Assembly: GCA_023150945.1 (NCBI GenBank)
Contig: JAKLJX010000031.1
Coordinates: 1 to 63,702, forward strand
From: a bacterium
GTDB taxonomy: Bacteria > Zhuqueibacterota > Zhuqueibacteria > Zhuqueibacterales > Zhuqueibacteraceae
Length of the DNA stretch: 63,702 bases
Direction: 5' to 3'
The notes under the pieces are model-generated. The model was not told where the DNA came from. It was given only the letters and a program-made list of their open reading frames with translations, and did no database searches. How positions within the stretch are numbered: the stretch's first letter is position 1; each line of letters begins with the position of its first letter. Both the position numbers and the translations under genes were made by a program. Of the stretch, positions 23,596 through 32,485 are shown one piece after another.

Positions 23596-25275
23596 ATGCT
23601 TTCAAACATTGAGATCGCACAGCGTGCCACGTTGAATCCCATTCGCAATATCATGGATCAACTCGGCATTTCCGACGATGATTTTGATTTCTATGGCAAG
23701 TACACCGGCAAGATTCGCCTCGAAACCCTCGACAAGTTTTCCGGCCGGCCCAATGGCAAGCTGATTCTGGTGACCGCGATGACGCCCACCAGTCACGGTG
23801 AGGGCAAAACCCTCACCACCGTTGGCTTGGGGCAGGCGCTCGCGCGCATCGGCAAGAAGGGCATCATTGCGCTGCGCGAGCCATCGCTGGGACCGGTGTT
23901 CGGCATCAAAGGCGGAGCCACCGGCGGCGGTTATTCGCAGGTGATTCCCATGGAGCTGATCAACCTGCATTTCAACGGCGACATTCATGCCGTCACCGCG
24001 GCGCACAATCTGCTGGCGGCGATGCTGGACAACCACTTGCACAAGGGCAATGACCTGCGCATCGATGTCACCAACATCCTGTGGAACCGCACGATGGACA
24101 TGAACGATCGTGCGCTGCGGCACATCGTGGTGGGATTGGGCGGCCGCGTCAACGGCATTCCGCGTGAATCCGGCTTTGTCATCACCGCGGCCTCGGAGGT
24201 GATGGCGATTCTCGCGCTCGCCGCCTCGCGCACGGATTTGAAAAAGCGTTTGGGTGAGATCGTGGTGGGCTACAACCTCAAGGGCGACATGGTGCGCGCC
24301 CGCGAGCTGCAGGCGGAAAAGGCCATGGCCGTGATCCTCAATGATGCCATCATGCCCAATCTGGTGCAGACCATCGAGCATACCCCGGCGCTGGTGCACG
24401 CCGGGCCGTTTGCCAACATCGCGCACGGCACCAACAGCGTGATCGCCGACCGCATCGCGCTCAAACTGGCGGATTATGTGGTGACGGAATGCGGCTTTGG
24501 CGCGGACCTGGGCGGCGAGAAGTTTTTCGACATCGTTTGCCGGCAATCGGATTTGTGGCCTTCCGCCGTGGTCATTGTCGCCACCTGCCGCGCGATGAAA
24601 TTGCACGGCGGCGTGCCCGACAAAGCGGAAGAATTGAGCAAGGAGAACCCCGCCGCGTTTCGGCAGGGTCTGGCCAATCTCGAAGTGCACGTGCGCAACA
24701 TGCGCAAGTTCGGCGTGCCGGTTATCGTCGCGATCAACAAATTCCCCTTCGACACGCCGGCGGAAATCAACGCGATTCTCGAACTCTGCCAGCGCCTGGA
24801 AACCGAATGCGCGACCCACGAGGCCTTTCTCAAAGGCGGCGAAGGCGTGATCGCGCTGGCGGAACGGGTGGTGGCGAAGGCGGATGGCTATCAAAATCCC
24901 AAGCCGCGGTTTCTCTACGACCTCAACCAGCCGGTGACGGAAAAGGTGCGCAAGATCGCGATGGAGATTTACGGCGCGGAGGGCGTGTACTTCGAGAAGA
25001 AAGCGCAGAAGAAAATCGAAACGTTCGAGTCGCACGGCTATGGCGGATTGCCCATTTGCATGGCCAAGACTCAGGCCTCGCTCTCCGACAATCCGCGCGC
25101 GCTGGGCGTGCCGCGCGGCTGGACGCTGACGGTCACGGATGCCCAGCTTTCCGCCGGCGCCGGCTTTTTGGTGATGATCTGCGGCGACATGATGCTCATG
25201 CCCGGCCTGCCGCAGGTGCCCGCCGCGATGAACATGGACGTCGACGAGCACGGCACCATTACCGGATTGTTCTGA
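23596..25275 (+). CDS. fhs: Formate--tetrahydrofolate ligase
   Basis: 559 residues. The start used is the ATG at 23596 after GAGG; the frame stays open to 23500 but the family begins here. The ATP-binding P-loop is TPTSHGEGKT near residue 61. REPSLGPVFGIKGGA and the long conserved central region match bacterial Fhs at usual length. It condenses formate, ATP and tetrahydrofolate to 10-formyl-THF, feeding purine and one-carbon metabolism or the methyl branch of the Wood-Ljungdahl pathway. No other acetogenesis gene is nearby, so a general one-carbon role is most likely. It ends 3 bp from the convergent lipoprotein gene. Confidence 0.97.
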   Translation: MLSNIEIAQRATLNPIRNIMDQLGISDDDFDFYGKYTGKIRLETLDKFSGRPNGKLILVTAMTPTSHGEGKTLTTVGLGQALARIGKKGIIALREPSLGPVFGIKGGATGGGYSQVIPMELINLHFNGDIHAVTAAHNLLAAMLDNHLHKGNDLRIDVTNILWNRTMDMNDRALRHIVVGLGGRVNGIPRESGFVITAASEVMAILALAASRTDLKKRLGEIVVGYNLKGDMVRARELQAEKAMAVILNDAIMPNLVQTIEHTPALVHAGPFANIAHGTNSVIADRIALKLADYVVTECGFGADLGGEKFFDIVCRQSDLWPSAVVIVATCRAMKLHGGVPDKAEELSKENPAAFRQGLANLEVHVRNMRKFGVPVIVAINKFPFDTPAEINAILELCQRLETECATHEAFLKGGEGVIALAERVVAKADGYQNPKPRFLYDLNQPVTEKVRKIAMEIYGAEGVYFEKKAQKKIETFESHGYGGLPICMAKTQASLSDNPRALGVPRGWTLTVTDAQLSAGAGFLVMICGDMMLMPGLPQVPAAMNMDVDEHGTITGLF

Positions 25276-25278
25276 GCC

Positions 25279-26688
25279 TCATTGCACGATCGGCAGCATC
25301 TGGCCGGTGGTATAGAGCTTCACGTTGCCGTTCTGGCTGGTGACTTCAATGGTGACGGTGGCCGGTTTCACTTTGAAGCTGTCCGGCTGGGAGTTGGTGA
25401 GCACGAACGAGAAGTTGGTGTAGGCGCGCGATTGCGTATCTTCCAGCGTGAAATCGGTAATGCCGGCCACCTTGCCATTGTCGGTGCCGACCTTGATCGA
25501 AGTGCCCGCCACCAGCGGATTGAGATTCTGGTCGCTCACGGTGTAATTGAAAAGCTGGACGCCTTGCGGCGGCAGGCTGAACGTGCGGGGCGTGAGATCG
25601 ACCTGGGTGCGGCCGGAAAACAACACCACCGTGGAAGTGGAAATCTGCTGGTCGTTGGCATCCACCGTTTGCGCGTCAATGCGCGCGAAGCCGCGTTCGC
25701 TGAAGGGGAAAATCGCGCCGGCAATGCCTTGCGGTTGCGGGCTGGCGGAGAGCAGAGTCACCGTGGCGCGGCCCAGGGCATCCGTCACGGCCGAGCCGCC
25801 GATGATGCCGCCGCTCGTTCGAAATTGCACGCTGGTGCCCGGCGGCACGGGATTGGAGTACTTGTCGCCGACGAAGGCGGTCACCATGTTGGTGAGGCCG
25901 TAGATGTTGTAGCCGGCAAAATTGAGGCGGTTGGGAACCACCGAGAAATGCGTCAGATCCGGCAAACCGCCGTGAATCGCAATCGGAATGGGGGCAGAGG
26001 AAATGGTGAGGCCGGCAACCGCGGCGACGATCTGCAGCGCGCCCGCGATCGTGCCGCTGTTGATGGTGGTGACGGCGCGGCCCAGGCTGTCGGTCTCCGC
26101 GGAAGTGGGGCTGAGAAATTCGGTGCCACCCGGCCCGCCTTTGATGGTGAAATTCAGCGTGACGCGATGTTTGAGATCCACCGGCGTGCCGCTGGCGTCT
26201 CTCACCTCGAAAGTCAAATCGGACGTTTCGTTCCCGCCTGAGCCCTTCACGTAGATCGTGCTGGTTTCCACTTCAACCAAGACCACGTTCGATGCCGGGC
26301 CGGAGCTGGTCGCCCGTTCGCGACTGAGCTGATGGCTGCCCAGGGAGAGGACTTTGTCGTTTTTGATCAGCAATGCAGCGAGGGAATCGGTCTGGAAGCC
26401 TTCGCGTGAGATCACCAACGTCACCAGCCGGGAAGTGGTATCGGGCAGCTCGATGGTGAGGGAAAATCTGCCGTTGGCATCGGTGAAAGCGCTCGCGAGA
26501 TAGCCCAGCGCTTCGATCAACGCACTGCTGACGGGCTCGTCGGTGCCGCGCTCGATGATCCGGCCTTCGATCACCGCCGGCGACGGATCCTCCGTCGTGG
26601 GCAGGGTACAGCTCAGAATAACGCCCCACACGCCAGCCAGGAGCGCGAGGTTGAGTGCTTGCCTGCGCCCGCGAGAGTCCCTTTTCAT
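25279..26688 (-). CDS. Lipoprotein with carboxypeptidase-regulatory and Ig-like (Big_1) domains
   Basis: 469 residues. The ATG at 26688 has AAGGA upstream. The N-terminus is a lipoprotein signal ending in VILSC near residue 27. Residues 40-115 resemble a carboxypeptidase regulatory-like beta-sandwich (VIEGRIIERGTDEP; AFTDANGRFSLTI). The remainder holds two to three Ig-like modules of the Big_1/invasin type, with repeats such as SAETDSLGRAVTTI and SAVTDALGRATVTL. It is probably surface or periplasmic and structural or adhesive. It is divergent from the arginine genes. No catalytic residues are seen. Confidence 0.82.
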   Translation of the reverse strand: MKRDSRGRRQALNLALLAGVWGVILSCTLPTTEDPSPAVIEGRIIERGTDEPVSSALIEALGYLASAFTDANGRFSLTIELPDTTSRLVTLVISREGFQTDSLAALLIKNDKVLSLGSHQLSRERATSSGPASNVVLVEVETSTIYVKGSGGNETSDLTFEVRDASGTPVDLKHRVTLNFTIKGGPGGTEFLSPTSAETDSLGRAVTTINSGTIAGALQIVAAVAGLTISSAPIPIAIHGGLPDLTHFSVVPNRLNFAGYNIYGLTNMVTAFVGDKYSNPVPPGTSVQFRTSGGIIGGSAVTDALGRATVTLLSASPQPQGIAGAIFPFSERGFARIDAQTVDANDQQISTSTVVLFSGRTQVDLTPRTFSLPPQGVQLFNYTVSDQNLNPLVAGTSIKVGTDNGKVAGITDFTLEDTQSRAYTNFSFVLTNSQPDSFKVKPATVTIEVTSQNGNVKLYTTGQMLPIVQ

Positions 26689-26762
26689 CAAGAATTCCTT
26701 TCATTCCTTTCGTTCCTGCCAATTACGGTCAATCTTGGAAACCTGCGGACGAAGAAGATTTC

Positions 26763-26790
26763 TTGCATATCATGTTGGGGGTTCTATATT
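26763..26790 (+). promoter_or_regulatory. Candidate sigma-70 promoter of the arginine genes
   Basis: TTGCAT (26763-26768) and TATATT (26785-26790) are separated by 16 bp, about 110 bp before the GNAT-ArgG start. No ArgR-box-like palindrome is evident. Confidence 0.45.
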
Positions 26791-26903
26791 ACGGCAATTT
26801 TGTCTGCCAGACCTGGCAAACGCCGGCTTGACGCTGTTCCCGCCGGTGCGCGCGGCTGGCGCTTTCGCAAGAACCTGTCCGTGTCCGAGGAAAAACTGCC
26901 GTG

Positions 26904-28685
26904 ATGACCAACGAATCTCCCGAACTCGAGGAGCCTTTTCACCTGGAAGTTGCCAGCGAGGTGCATTTGCCCTATGCTGCACAAATCAGCCGCATGCTGG
27001 AAGAGAGTGCGCGGGCGCGCGGCATCGGCATTGCCAAGCGGCCGCCGGAATACCTGGCGCAAAAGCTGCGCGAGGGCAAGGCCGTGCTCGCCTTTCACAC
27101 CAGCGGCAAGCTGATCGGCTTCAGCTACATCGAAACCTGGACGCACAGCAAGTACGTCGCCAACTCCGGTTTGATCGTCGATCCGGAATTCCGCAACTCG
27201 GGCCTGGGCAAGCGCATCAAACACGCCATCTTCGAATTGTCCCGCAAACGCTACCCCAACGCCAAAATCTTCTCCATCACCACCAGCCACGCGGTGATGA
27301 AGATGAACACCGAGCTGGGCTTCAAGCCGGTGCCGTTCTCCGAATTGACCACCGACGCCGAGTTTTGGGACGGCTGCCAAACCTGCCGCAACTACGACAT
27401 TCTCAGCCGCAACAACCGCAAGCATTGCTTGTGCACCGGCCTGTTGTTCGATCCGCAGGACAGCCGTTTGGTCACCATCAAAAAGCGGGAAAATCGCGTG
27501 GTGGTGCTCGCGTTCAGCGGCGGCTTGGACACCTGTTATTGCGCCAAGTATTTGTCGGCTGAACTCGGCCTGGAAGTGCATTCCGTGGTGGTCAACACCG
27601 GCGGCTTCACCGCCGCGGAGCTGGCGGAGATCGCAAGCATGGCCCAGCGGCTGGGCGTGAAGAATCACGTCGTGCTGGATGAAACCGAGAACTACTATCA
27701 GAAATGCATCAAGTATCTCATCTTCGGCAACGTGCTGAAGAACAATACCTATCCGCTCTCCGCCAGCGCCGAGCGCGGATTTCAGGCCACCGCCCTGGCG
27801 CAATATGCCCGCGCCCTCAAAGCCGGCAGTATTGCGCACGGCAGCACCGGCCTGGACAACGATCAAGTGCGCTTCGACATCGCGTTCAGCACGCTCCTGC
27901 CCGAGGCCACGATTCTGGCGCCTATCCGTGATCAGCATGTTTCCCGCAACGCCGAGATCGAGTATTTGAAGAAACACCAGCTCGATTTCGACTGGACCAA
28001 GCTGCAGTACTCGGTCAACAAGGGCTTGTGGGGCACCACCATCAGCGGGCCGGAGATGTACACCTCCTCCGAATGGCTGCCCGAGGAGGCTTTTCCCACG
28101 CGCTTCAGCAATCCCGAACCGCAAACGAGCGAATTGCATTTCCGCCGGGGCGAGCTGGCCGGCATCAATGACCGCATGTTTGAAGACCCCGTGCTGGCCA
28201 TCCAGCAGCTCGAGAAGATCGCCGGGCCGTATGCCATCGGCCGCGACATTCATGTGGACGATTCGACCATCGGCATCAAGGATCGCCTGGGTTTCGAGGC
28301 CGCCGCGCCGCTGGTGATCATCAAGGCGCATCATGCCCTGGAAAAGCACGTGTTGACCAAGTGGCAACTCTACTGGAAAGATCAGTTGGCCGATTGGTAC
28401 GGCACCATGCTGCATGAAGGCCATTTCCTCGATCCGGTGATGCGCAACATCGAGAGCTTTCTGGCGGACTCGCAGCACAACGTCACCGGCACGGTGTCGG
28501 TGTCTCTGGCGCCGTACCGTTTTCAGATTCTCGGCATCAGCTCGCCGCACGATCTGCTCTCGCCGGAATTCTCGGTGTACAACGAAGCGCATCATTTCTG
28601 GACGGGCGAAGATGCCCGCGGCTTCGCCAAGATGCTGGCCAATCCCTACACCACTTACTACAAGGTAAATCGCAAGAATGGTTAA
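26904..28685 (+). CDS. argG: GNAT acetyltransferase-argininosuccinate synthase fusion
   Basis: 593 residues. The start is the ATG at 26904; a GTG directly before it is possible. Residues 10-185 form a GNAT domain (VDPEFRNSGLGKRIKHA is the acetyl-CoA loop), followed by a Cys/His-rich link (CQTCRNYD, HCLC). From about residue 196 the protein is a complete argininosuccinate synthase: AFSGGLDTCY is the ATP pyrophosphatase loop, and GSTGLDNDQVRFD is the citrulline/aspartate region. The fusion would join N-acetylglutamate synthase-like activity (first step) with citrulline-aspartate ligation (late step) of arginine biosynthesis. The acetyltransferase substrate is inferred from context. It overlaps argC by 8 bp. 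Confidence 0.92.
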   Translation: MTNESPELEEPFHLEVASEVHLPYAAQISRMLEESARARGIGIAKRPPEYLAQKLREGKAVLAFHTSGKLIGFSYIETWTHSKYVANSGLIVDPEFRNSGLGKRIKHAIFELSRKRYPNAKIFSITTSHAVMKMNTELGFKPVPFSELTTDAEFWDGCQTCRNYDILSRNNRKHCLCTGLLFDPQDSRLVTIKKRENRVVVLAFSGGLDTCYCAKYLSAELGLEVHSVVVNTGGFTAAELAEIASMAQRLGVKNHVVLDETENYYQKCIKYLIFGNVLKNNTYPLSASAERGFQATALAQYARALKAGSIAHGSTGLDNDQVRFDIAFSTLLPEATILAPIRDQHVSRNAEIEYLKKHQLDFDWTKLQYSVNKGLWGTTISGPEMYTSSEWLPEEAFPTRFSNPEPQTSELHFRRGELAGINDRMFEDPVLAIQQLEKIAGPYAIGRDIHVDDSTIGIKDRLGFEAAAPLVIIKAHHALEKHVLTKWQLYWKDQLADWYGTMLHEGHFLDPVMRNIESFLADSQHNVTGTVSVSLAPYRFQILGISSPHDLLSPEFSVYNEAHHFWTGEDARGFAKMLANPYTTYYKVNRKNG

Positions 28686-29652
28686 GGTTAAAGTTGGCAT
28701 CGCCGGCGCGAGCGGCTATGCCGGCGGTGAACTCTTGCGCATTTTGCTGCAACATCCCGCGGTGGAATTGCGCTGCGCCCACAGCCGCCATCACGCCGGC
28801 AAGCCGGTGGCCGAGGTGCACAACGATCTGCTCGGCGAAACCGCGCTGCAATTTTCCGCCGAAATGGAGAACGATCTGGATCTGTTGTTTTTGTGCCTGG
28901 GGCACGGCGAGTCCGCGCGCTACTTGCACGAGCAGCAATTGCCGGCAGAGATCAAGATCATCGACTTCGGCCAGGATCACCGCCTGGCGCACACGCCGGA
29001 TCACGGTTTTGTCTACGGCCTGCCCGAGCTGCAGCGCGCGGCCATTGCTCGCGCCCGGCGTGTCGCCAATCCCGGCTGCTTCGCCACCGGCATTCAACTG
29101 GCCTTGTTGCCGCTGGCGCAACACGGCTTGCTGCATGGAGAAGTGCATGTCAGCGCCATCACCGGCTCGACCGGCGCGGGCCAGGCGCTCAGCGAGACCA
29201 GCCATTTCAGTTGGCGCAACAACAACGTGCAGGTCTACAAGCCGTTTCAGCATCAGCATCTCGCTGAAATCTACCAAAGCCTGAAATTTCTCCAGCCGAT
29301 CTGGGAGGCGCAGATCAATTTTCTGCCGTTTCGCGGCAGTTTCACCCGCGGCATTCTCAGCGCAATCTATCTGGATTGCGAACTGCCGCTGGCGCAAGTG
29401 CATGACCTGTATGCCGGCTATTATGCCACGCATCCGTTCGTGCCTCTCAGCCGCAAAGCGCCCGATCTCAAGCAAGTGGTGAACACCAACAAGTGCGTGC
29501 TCTATTTGGAAAAGCACGGCGGCAAGCTGTTCCTCACCAGCGTGATCGACAATTTGGTGAAAGGCGCTGCCGGCCAGGCGGTGCAGAATATGAATCTGAT
29601 GTTTGGTTGGGAGGAAACGCTGGGCTTGCGCTTGAAGGCGGTCGCGTATTGA
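28678..29652 (+). CDS. argC: N-acetyl-gamma-glutamyl-phosphate reductase
   Basis: 324 residues. It starts within the last codons of argG (8-bp overlap). The Rossmann loop GIAGASGYAGGELLR begins at residue 7, and NPGCFATG near residue 137 contains the catalytic Cys. It reduces N-acetylglutamyl phosphate to the semialdehyde with NADPH, the third step of arginine synthesis. The length suits the shorter Bacteroidetes-type ArgC. It should be co-translated with the ArgG fusion. Confidence 0.94.
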   Translation: MVKVKVGIAGASGYAGGELLRILLQHPAVELRCAHSRHHAGKPVAEVHNDLLGETALQFSAEMENDLDLLFLCLGHGESARYLHEQQLPAEIKIIDFGQDHRLAHTPDHGFVYGLPELQRAAIARARRVANPGCFATGIQLALLPLAQHGLLHGEVHVSAITGSTGAGQALSETSHFSWRNNNVQVYKPFQHQHLAEIYQSLKFLQPIWEAQINFLPFRGSFTRGILSAIYLDCELPLAQVHDLYAGYYATHPFVPLSRKAPDLKQVVNTNKCVLYLEKHGGKLFLTSVIDNLVKGAAGQAVQNMNLMFGWEETLGLRLKAVAY

Positions 29653-30165
29653 GCGCGGCGTGGCGTGCGACGGCGGCCCCTTATTGACGAAGTAAAGTTG
29701 GTGGTTTTCTCCACCAATCGTGTCATCACGGAGGGACCTTTTATTTAGCAAGCCCCGGACCGCAAAATTCACAATGGCATGTGCTACATGCACAACGCGA
29801 GGACGAGCCGCAACCAAAAAAGAAAAACAACAGCGCACGCAAAGACGCAAAGATACGCAAAGAAAATCTTGACTTCAGACTTTCATGAAGAGAACAAATG
29901 ATTGAAAAACCTTTGCGGGCCTTTGCGGCGCTGCGTCTTTGCGTGAATTCTTTTGGCAAGAATCTCAAAAGTTGGAGATTTGAAAAAGTGTTACGAAACC
30001 CGTATAAACACAGATCAGAATGGCACTCCTTGAAAAAACCTTTGTTCTTTTTGCACAAATTTGACTACTAAGGCATTAAAAAGTTGCTTGCAGCATGACA
30101 CGCTAGATATGAAGTGAGTTTTACCTTACCAAATGTCAAGCTCAACTCCCGAGGGAAACTCGCAC
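29653..30165. other. 513-bp gap in the arginine cluster
   Basis: It contains a small hairpin TTGGTGG-N6-CCACCAA at about 29699-29718 without a T tract, then the dispersed element at 29836-29945. A weak promoter candidate lies before argD (TTGCTT near 30083, GATATG near 30105). Open frames crossing the repeat (for example leftward 29741-30058) are low complexity and not credible. Confidence 0.6.
29836..29945. repeat. Dispersed CGCAAAG-type paired-arm hairpin element
   Basis: The left arm, three units of ACGCAAAGA at 29836-29862, faces complementary CTTTGCG-bearing units at 29911-29945 (CTTTGCGGGC, CTTTGCGGCG, GCGTCTTTGCGT). This is the clearest member of the dispersed family in the window. 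Confidence 0.75.
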
Positions 30166-31302
30166 ATGCAACTCTTCGAAGTTTACCCGCTTTATGAAGT
30201 CGAACCGGTACAAGGCCGTGACGTGCTGTTGTGGGATAAAAACGGCGTGCAATATCTCGACTTCTACGGCGGCCATGCCGTGATCTCGATCGGGCACAGC
30301 CATCCCCGCTATGTCAGCCGGCTGACCGACCAGCTCAATCGTCTGGGCTTCTATTCCAACTCGGTGCAAATTCCCCTGCAGCAGGAGCTGGCGCTGCGCC
30401 TGGGCGAGCTGAGCGGTTATCCTGATTATCACTTGTTTCTCTGCAACTCCGGCGCGGAAGCCAATGAAAATGCGCTCAAGCTGGCTTCCTTTCACACCGG
30501 CCGCAAGGCGGTGGTGGCCTTCGAACATTCGTTTCACGGCCGCACTTCCGCGGCCGTGGCGGTCACCGACAATGCCAAAATCCGCGCGCCGTTGAATGAG
30601 AGCCACGAAGTGATTTTCGCGCCGCTGAACGACACGGCGGCCCTGCAGCGGATTTTTCAGCGCGCGGATATTTGCGCGGTGATCATCGAAGGCATACAGG
30701 GCATTGGCGGCATCCGCCTGCCCGGCGCGGAGTTTTTGCAGGAAGTGCAGGCGCTCTGCCGGCGTGCCGGCGCCGTGCTGATCCTGGATGAGATTCAATC
30801 CGGCTATGGCCGCACGGGAAAATTCTTTGCGCATCAATTCGCCGGCATGCAGCCGGATTTGATCACCATTGCCAAAGGCATGGGCAACGGCTTTCCGGTG
30901 GCGGGCGTGTTGATCCATCCCCAATTCCAAGCCACGCACGGTTTGCTGGGAACAACCTTCGGCGGCAATCACCTTGCCTGCGCGGCGGCGGTGGCCGTGC
31001 TCGAAGTCATGGCCGCGGAGAATCTGATCGACAACAGCCGCGTGGTGGGCGACTACTTGCTGGAGAATCTGCGGCGGATTGCAAACGGGGTGCGCGAAGT
31101 GCGCGGCCGCGGCTTGATGATCGGCCTCGAGCTGGATTTTCCCAGCGCTGCCCTGCGCCAGCGACTCTTGTTCGAGCATCATGTTTTCACCGGCTCGGCG
31201 CATGATCCCAACGTCATCCGGCTGCTGCCGCCGCTGACGCTCACGCGCGCGCACGCGCAACAGTTTCTCGAGCATTTCACTGCCGCGTTGCAGGAGGTGT
31301 GA
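30166..31302 (+). CDS. argD: Acetylornithine/N-acyl-ornithine aminotransferase
   Basis: 378 residues from the ATG at 30166 (MQLFEVYPLYEVE), a typical start for the family; an ATG 33 bases upstream has no ribosome site. It is a class III PLP aminotransferase: FLCNSGAEANENALK is the cofactor phosphate loop near residue 86, LDEIQSGYGRTGKF near 207 holds the PLP Asp, and TIAKGMGNGFPV holds the Schiff-base Lys near 238. It converts N-acetylglutamate semialdehyde to N-acetylornithine. The stop codon directly precedes the argB ATG, so the two are co-transcribed. Confidence 0.93.
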   Translation: MQLFEVYPLYEVEPVQGRDVLLWDKNGVQYLDFYGGHAVISIGHSHPRYVSRLTDQLNRLGFYSNSVQIPLQQELALRLGELSGYPDYHLFLCNSGAEANENALKLASFHTGRKAVVAFEHSFHGRTSAAVAVTDNAKIRAPLNESHEVIFAPLNDTAALQRIFQRADICAVIIEGIQGIGGIRLPGAEFLQEVQALCRRAGAVLILDEIQSGYGRTGKFFAHQFAGMQPDLITIAKGMGNGFPVAGVLIHPQFQATHGLLGTTFGGNHLACAAAVAVLEVMAAENLIDNSRVVGDYLLENLRRIANGVREVRGRGLMIGLELDFPSAALRQRLLFEHHVFTGSAHDPNVIRLLPPLTLTRAHAQQFLEHFTAALQEV

Positions 31303-32088
31303 ATGGACAAACTGCTCATCGTCAAGATCGGCGGCAACGTCATCGATGCGCCCGCGGCATTGGCGGCTTTCCTCGATGATTTCAGCGCGCTCACCGGCAA
31401 AAAGATGCTGGTGCACGGCGGCGGCAAGCTCGCCACCGATCTGGCGGCTGCGCTCGGCATCGAGACGCAAATGATCGAAGGCCGCCGCATCACCGACGCG
31501 GAAACGCTGAGAGTCGTGACGATGGTGTATGGCGGGTTGATCAACAAAACGCTGGTCAGCGGCCTGCAAAGCCGCGGCTGCAGCGCGCTGGGCTTGACCG
31601 GTGCGGATGCCGATGTGGTGCGCGCCCGGAAGCGCCAGCATCCCCGCATTAATTTTGGTTATGTCGGTGATATTGAACGAGTGGACACGGCCGTGGTGCA
31701 GTCTTTCCTCGAGGCCGGGTTGGTACCGGTGTTCGCGCCGCTCACCCACGACGGCCGCGGCCAGATGCTCAACACCAACGCCGACACGCTGGCGGCCGCG
31801 CTCACCAGCGCATTGTCAGGCCGCTATGACACCACGCTGATCTATTGCTTCGACAAAAAGGGCGTGCTCGCTTCCGCGAGCGACGACGACGTGATCCCCC
31901 TCCTGACCCCGGCACGCTATCAACAGCTCAAGGCCGGCGGCGTGATCTCCAAAGGCATGATCCCCAAATTGGACGAATCCTTCGCGGCGCTGCAGGCCGG
32001 CGCGGCCGGCGTGGTGGTGTGCCACGCCTCGCAGTTGTTGCAGGCCGTGCCGGAACATGAATCCGTGGGCACGCGGCTGCGTCTTTGA
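31303..32088 (+). CDS. argB: Acetylglutamate kinase
   Basis: 261 residues with a strong AGGAGGTG ribosome site inside the end of argD. KIGGNVID and HGGGKLATD are the N-terminal phosphate-binding motifs. GLTGADADVV and NTNADTLAAAL bind substrate and nucleotide, and GVISKGMIPKL is the C-terminal signature. It phosphorylates N-acetylglutamate, the second step of arginine synthesis. The short N-terminus lacks the extension linked to arginine feedback in some bacteria, as in the Bacteroidetes-like form. Confidence 0.95.
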   Translation: MDKLLIVKIGGNVIDAPAALAAFLDDFSALTGKKMLVHGGGKLATDLAAALGIETQMIEGRRITDAETLRVVTMVYGGLINKTLVSGLQSRGCSALGLTGADADVVRARKRQHPRINFGYVGDIERVDTAVVQSFLEAGLVPVFAPLTHDGRGQMLNTNADTLAAALTSALSGRYDTTLIYCFDKKGVLASASDDDVIPLLTPARYQQLKAGGVISKGMIPKLDESFAALQAGAAGVVVCHASQLLQAVPEHESVGTRLRL

Positions 32089-32485
32089 TTTTCCCCGCCT
32101 TAACCCGCAAACGAAACAACCCTTTTCAGCGATTGCCCGACGCTGCCGGTATAGCGTAGCTGAAACCGGAAGCACTGCGGGCAGCGATGAATTTGTCAAG
32201 CTTGCGCGACCACAAAGGCACAAAGTCACCCGGAGAAGCTTGGCGAAACAGCTTTCACATTTTCGGGCCTGCGGGTCTTTGCGGTTGGAGATTTTTCAGA
32301 ATTTCATTCTGTGTTGGAGTCATCCGCATCACGCTGCACTTCTCAGCCGTCTGCCTCCCTTGATGAGTGGGAGCAAAACCTTCAAGACCCGGGCGCAATC
32401 GCCTGACTTTCTGATGTGCGGGGAAGCGGAGATGCGCTTTTTCATTTGAACACCACGATTTGGCGTTGGACGCTGACAAAGATTT
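32089..32485. other. 397-bp gap between argB and the GAF/sigma-54 gene
   Basis: It holds one dispersed hairpin element (32210-32288) and no convincing gene, promoter or terminator. An open frame at 32057-32449 runs through the repeat and has no recognisable content. Confidence 0.6.
32210..32288. repeat. Dispersed paired-arm hairpin element
   Basis: CCACAAAGGCACAAAGTCAC at 32210-32229 pairs with mismatches with the segment ending GGGTCTTTGCGGTTGG at 32273-32288. It is of the same family style as 29836-29945. Confidence 0.6.

Noticed and set aside
23602-25251. 549-codon antisense frame opposite formate-THF ligase
   Set aside because: The ligase is unmistakable, and the shadow has an Arg/His/Val-rich composition without a domain.
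20688-25275. Wood-Ljungdahl or reductive TCA gene cluster
   Set aside because: Only an oxoacid:ferredoxin oxidoreductase and formate-THF ligase are present. No CO dehydrogenase, methyl branch or citrate lyase genes are in the window.
29741-30058. Leftward 105-codon frame in the arginine gap
   Set aside because: It crosses the CGCAAAG repeat; its Arg/Phe/Ser-rich reading is a typical repeat artefact.
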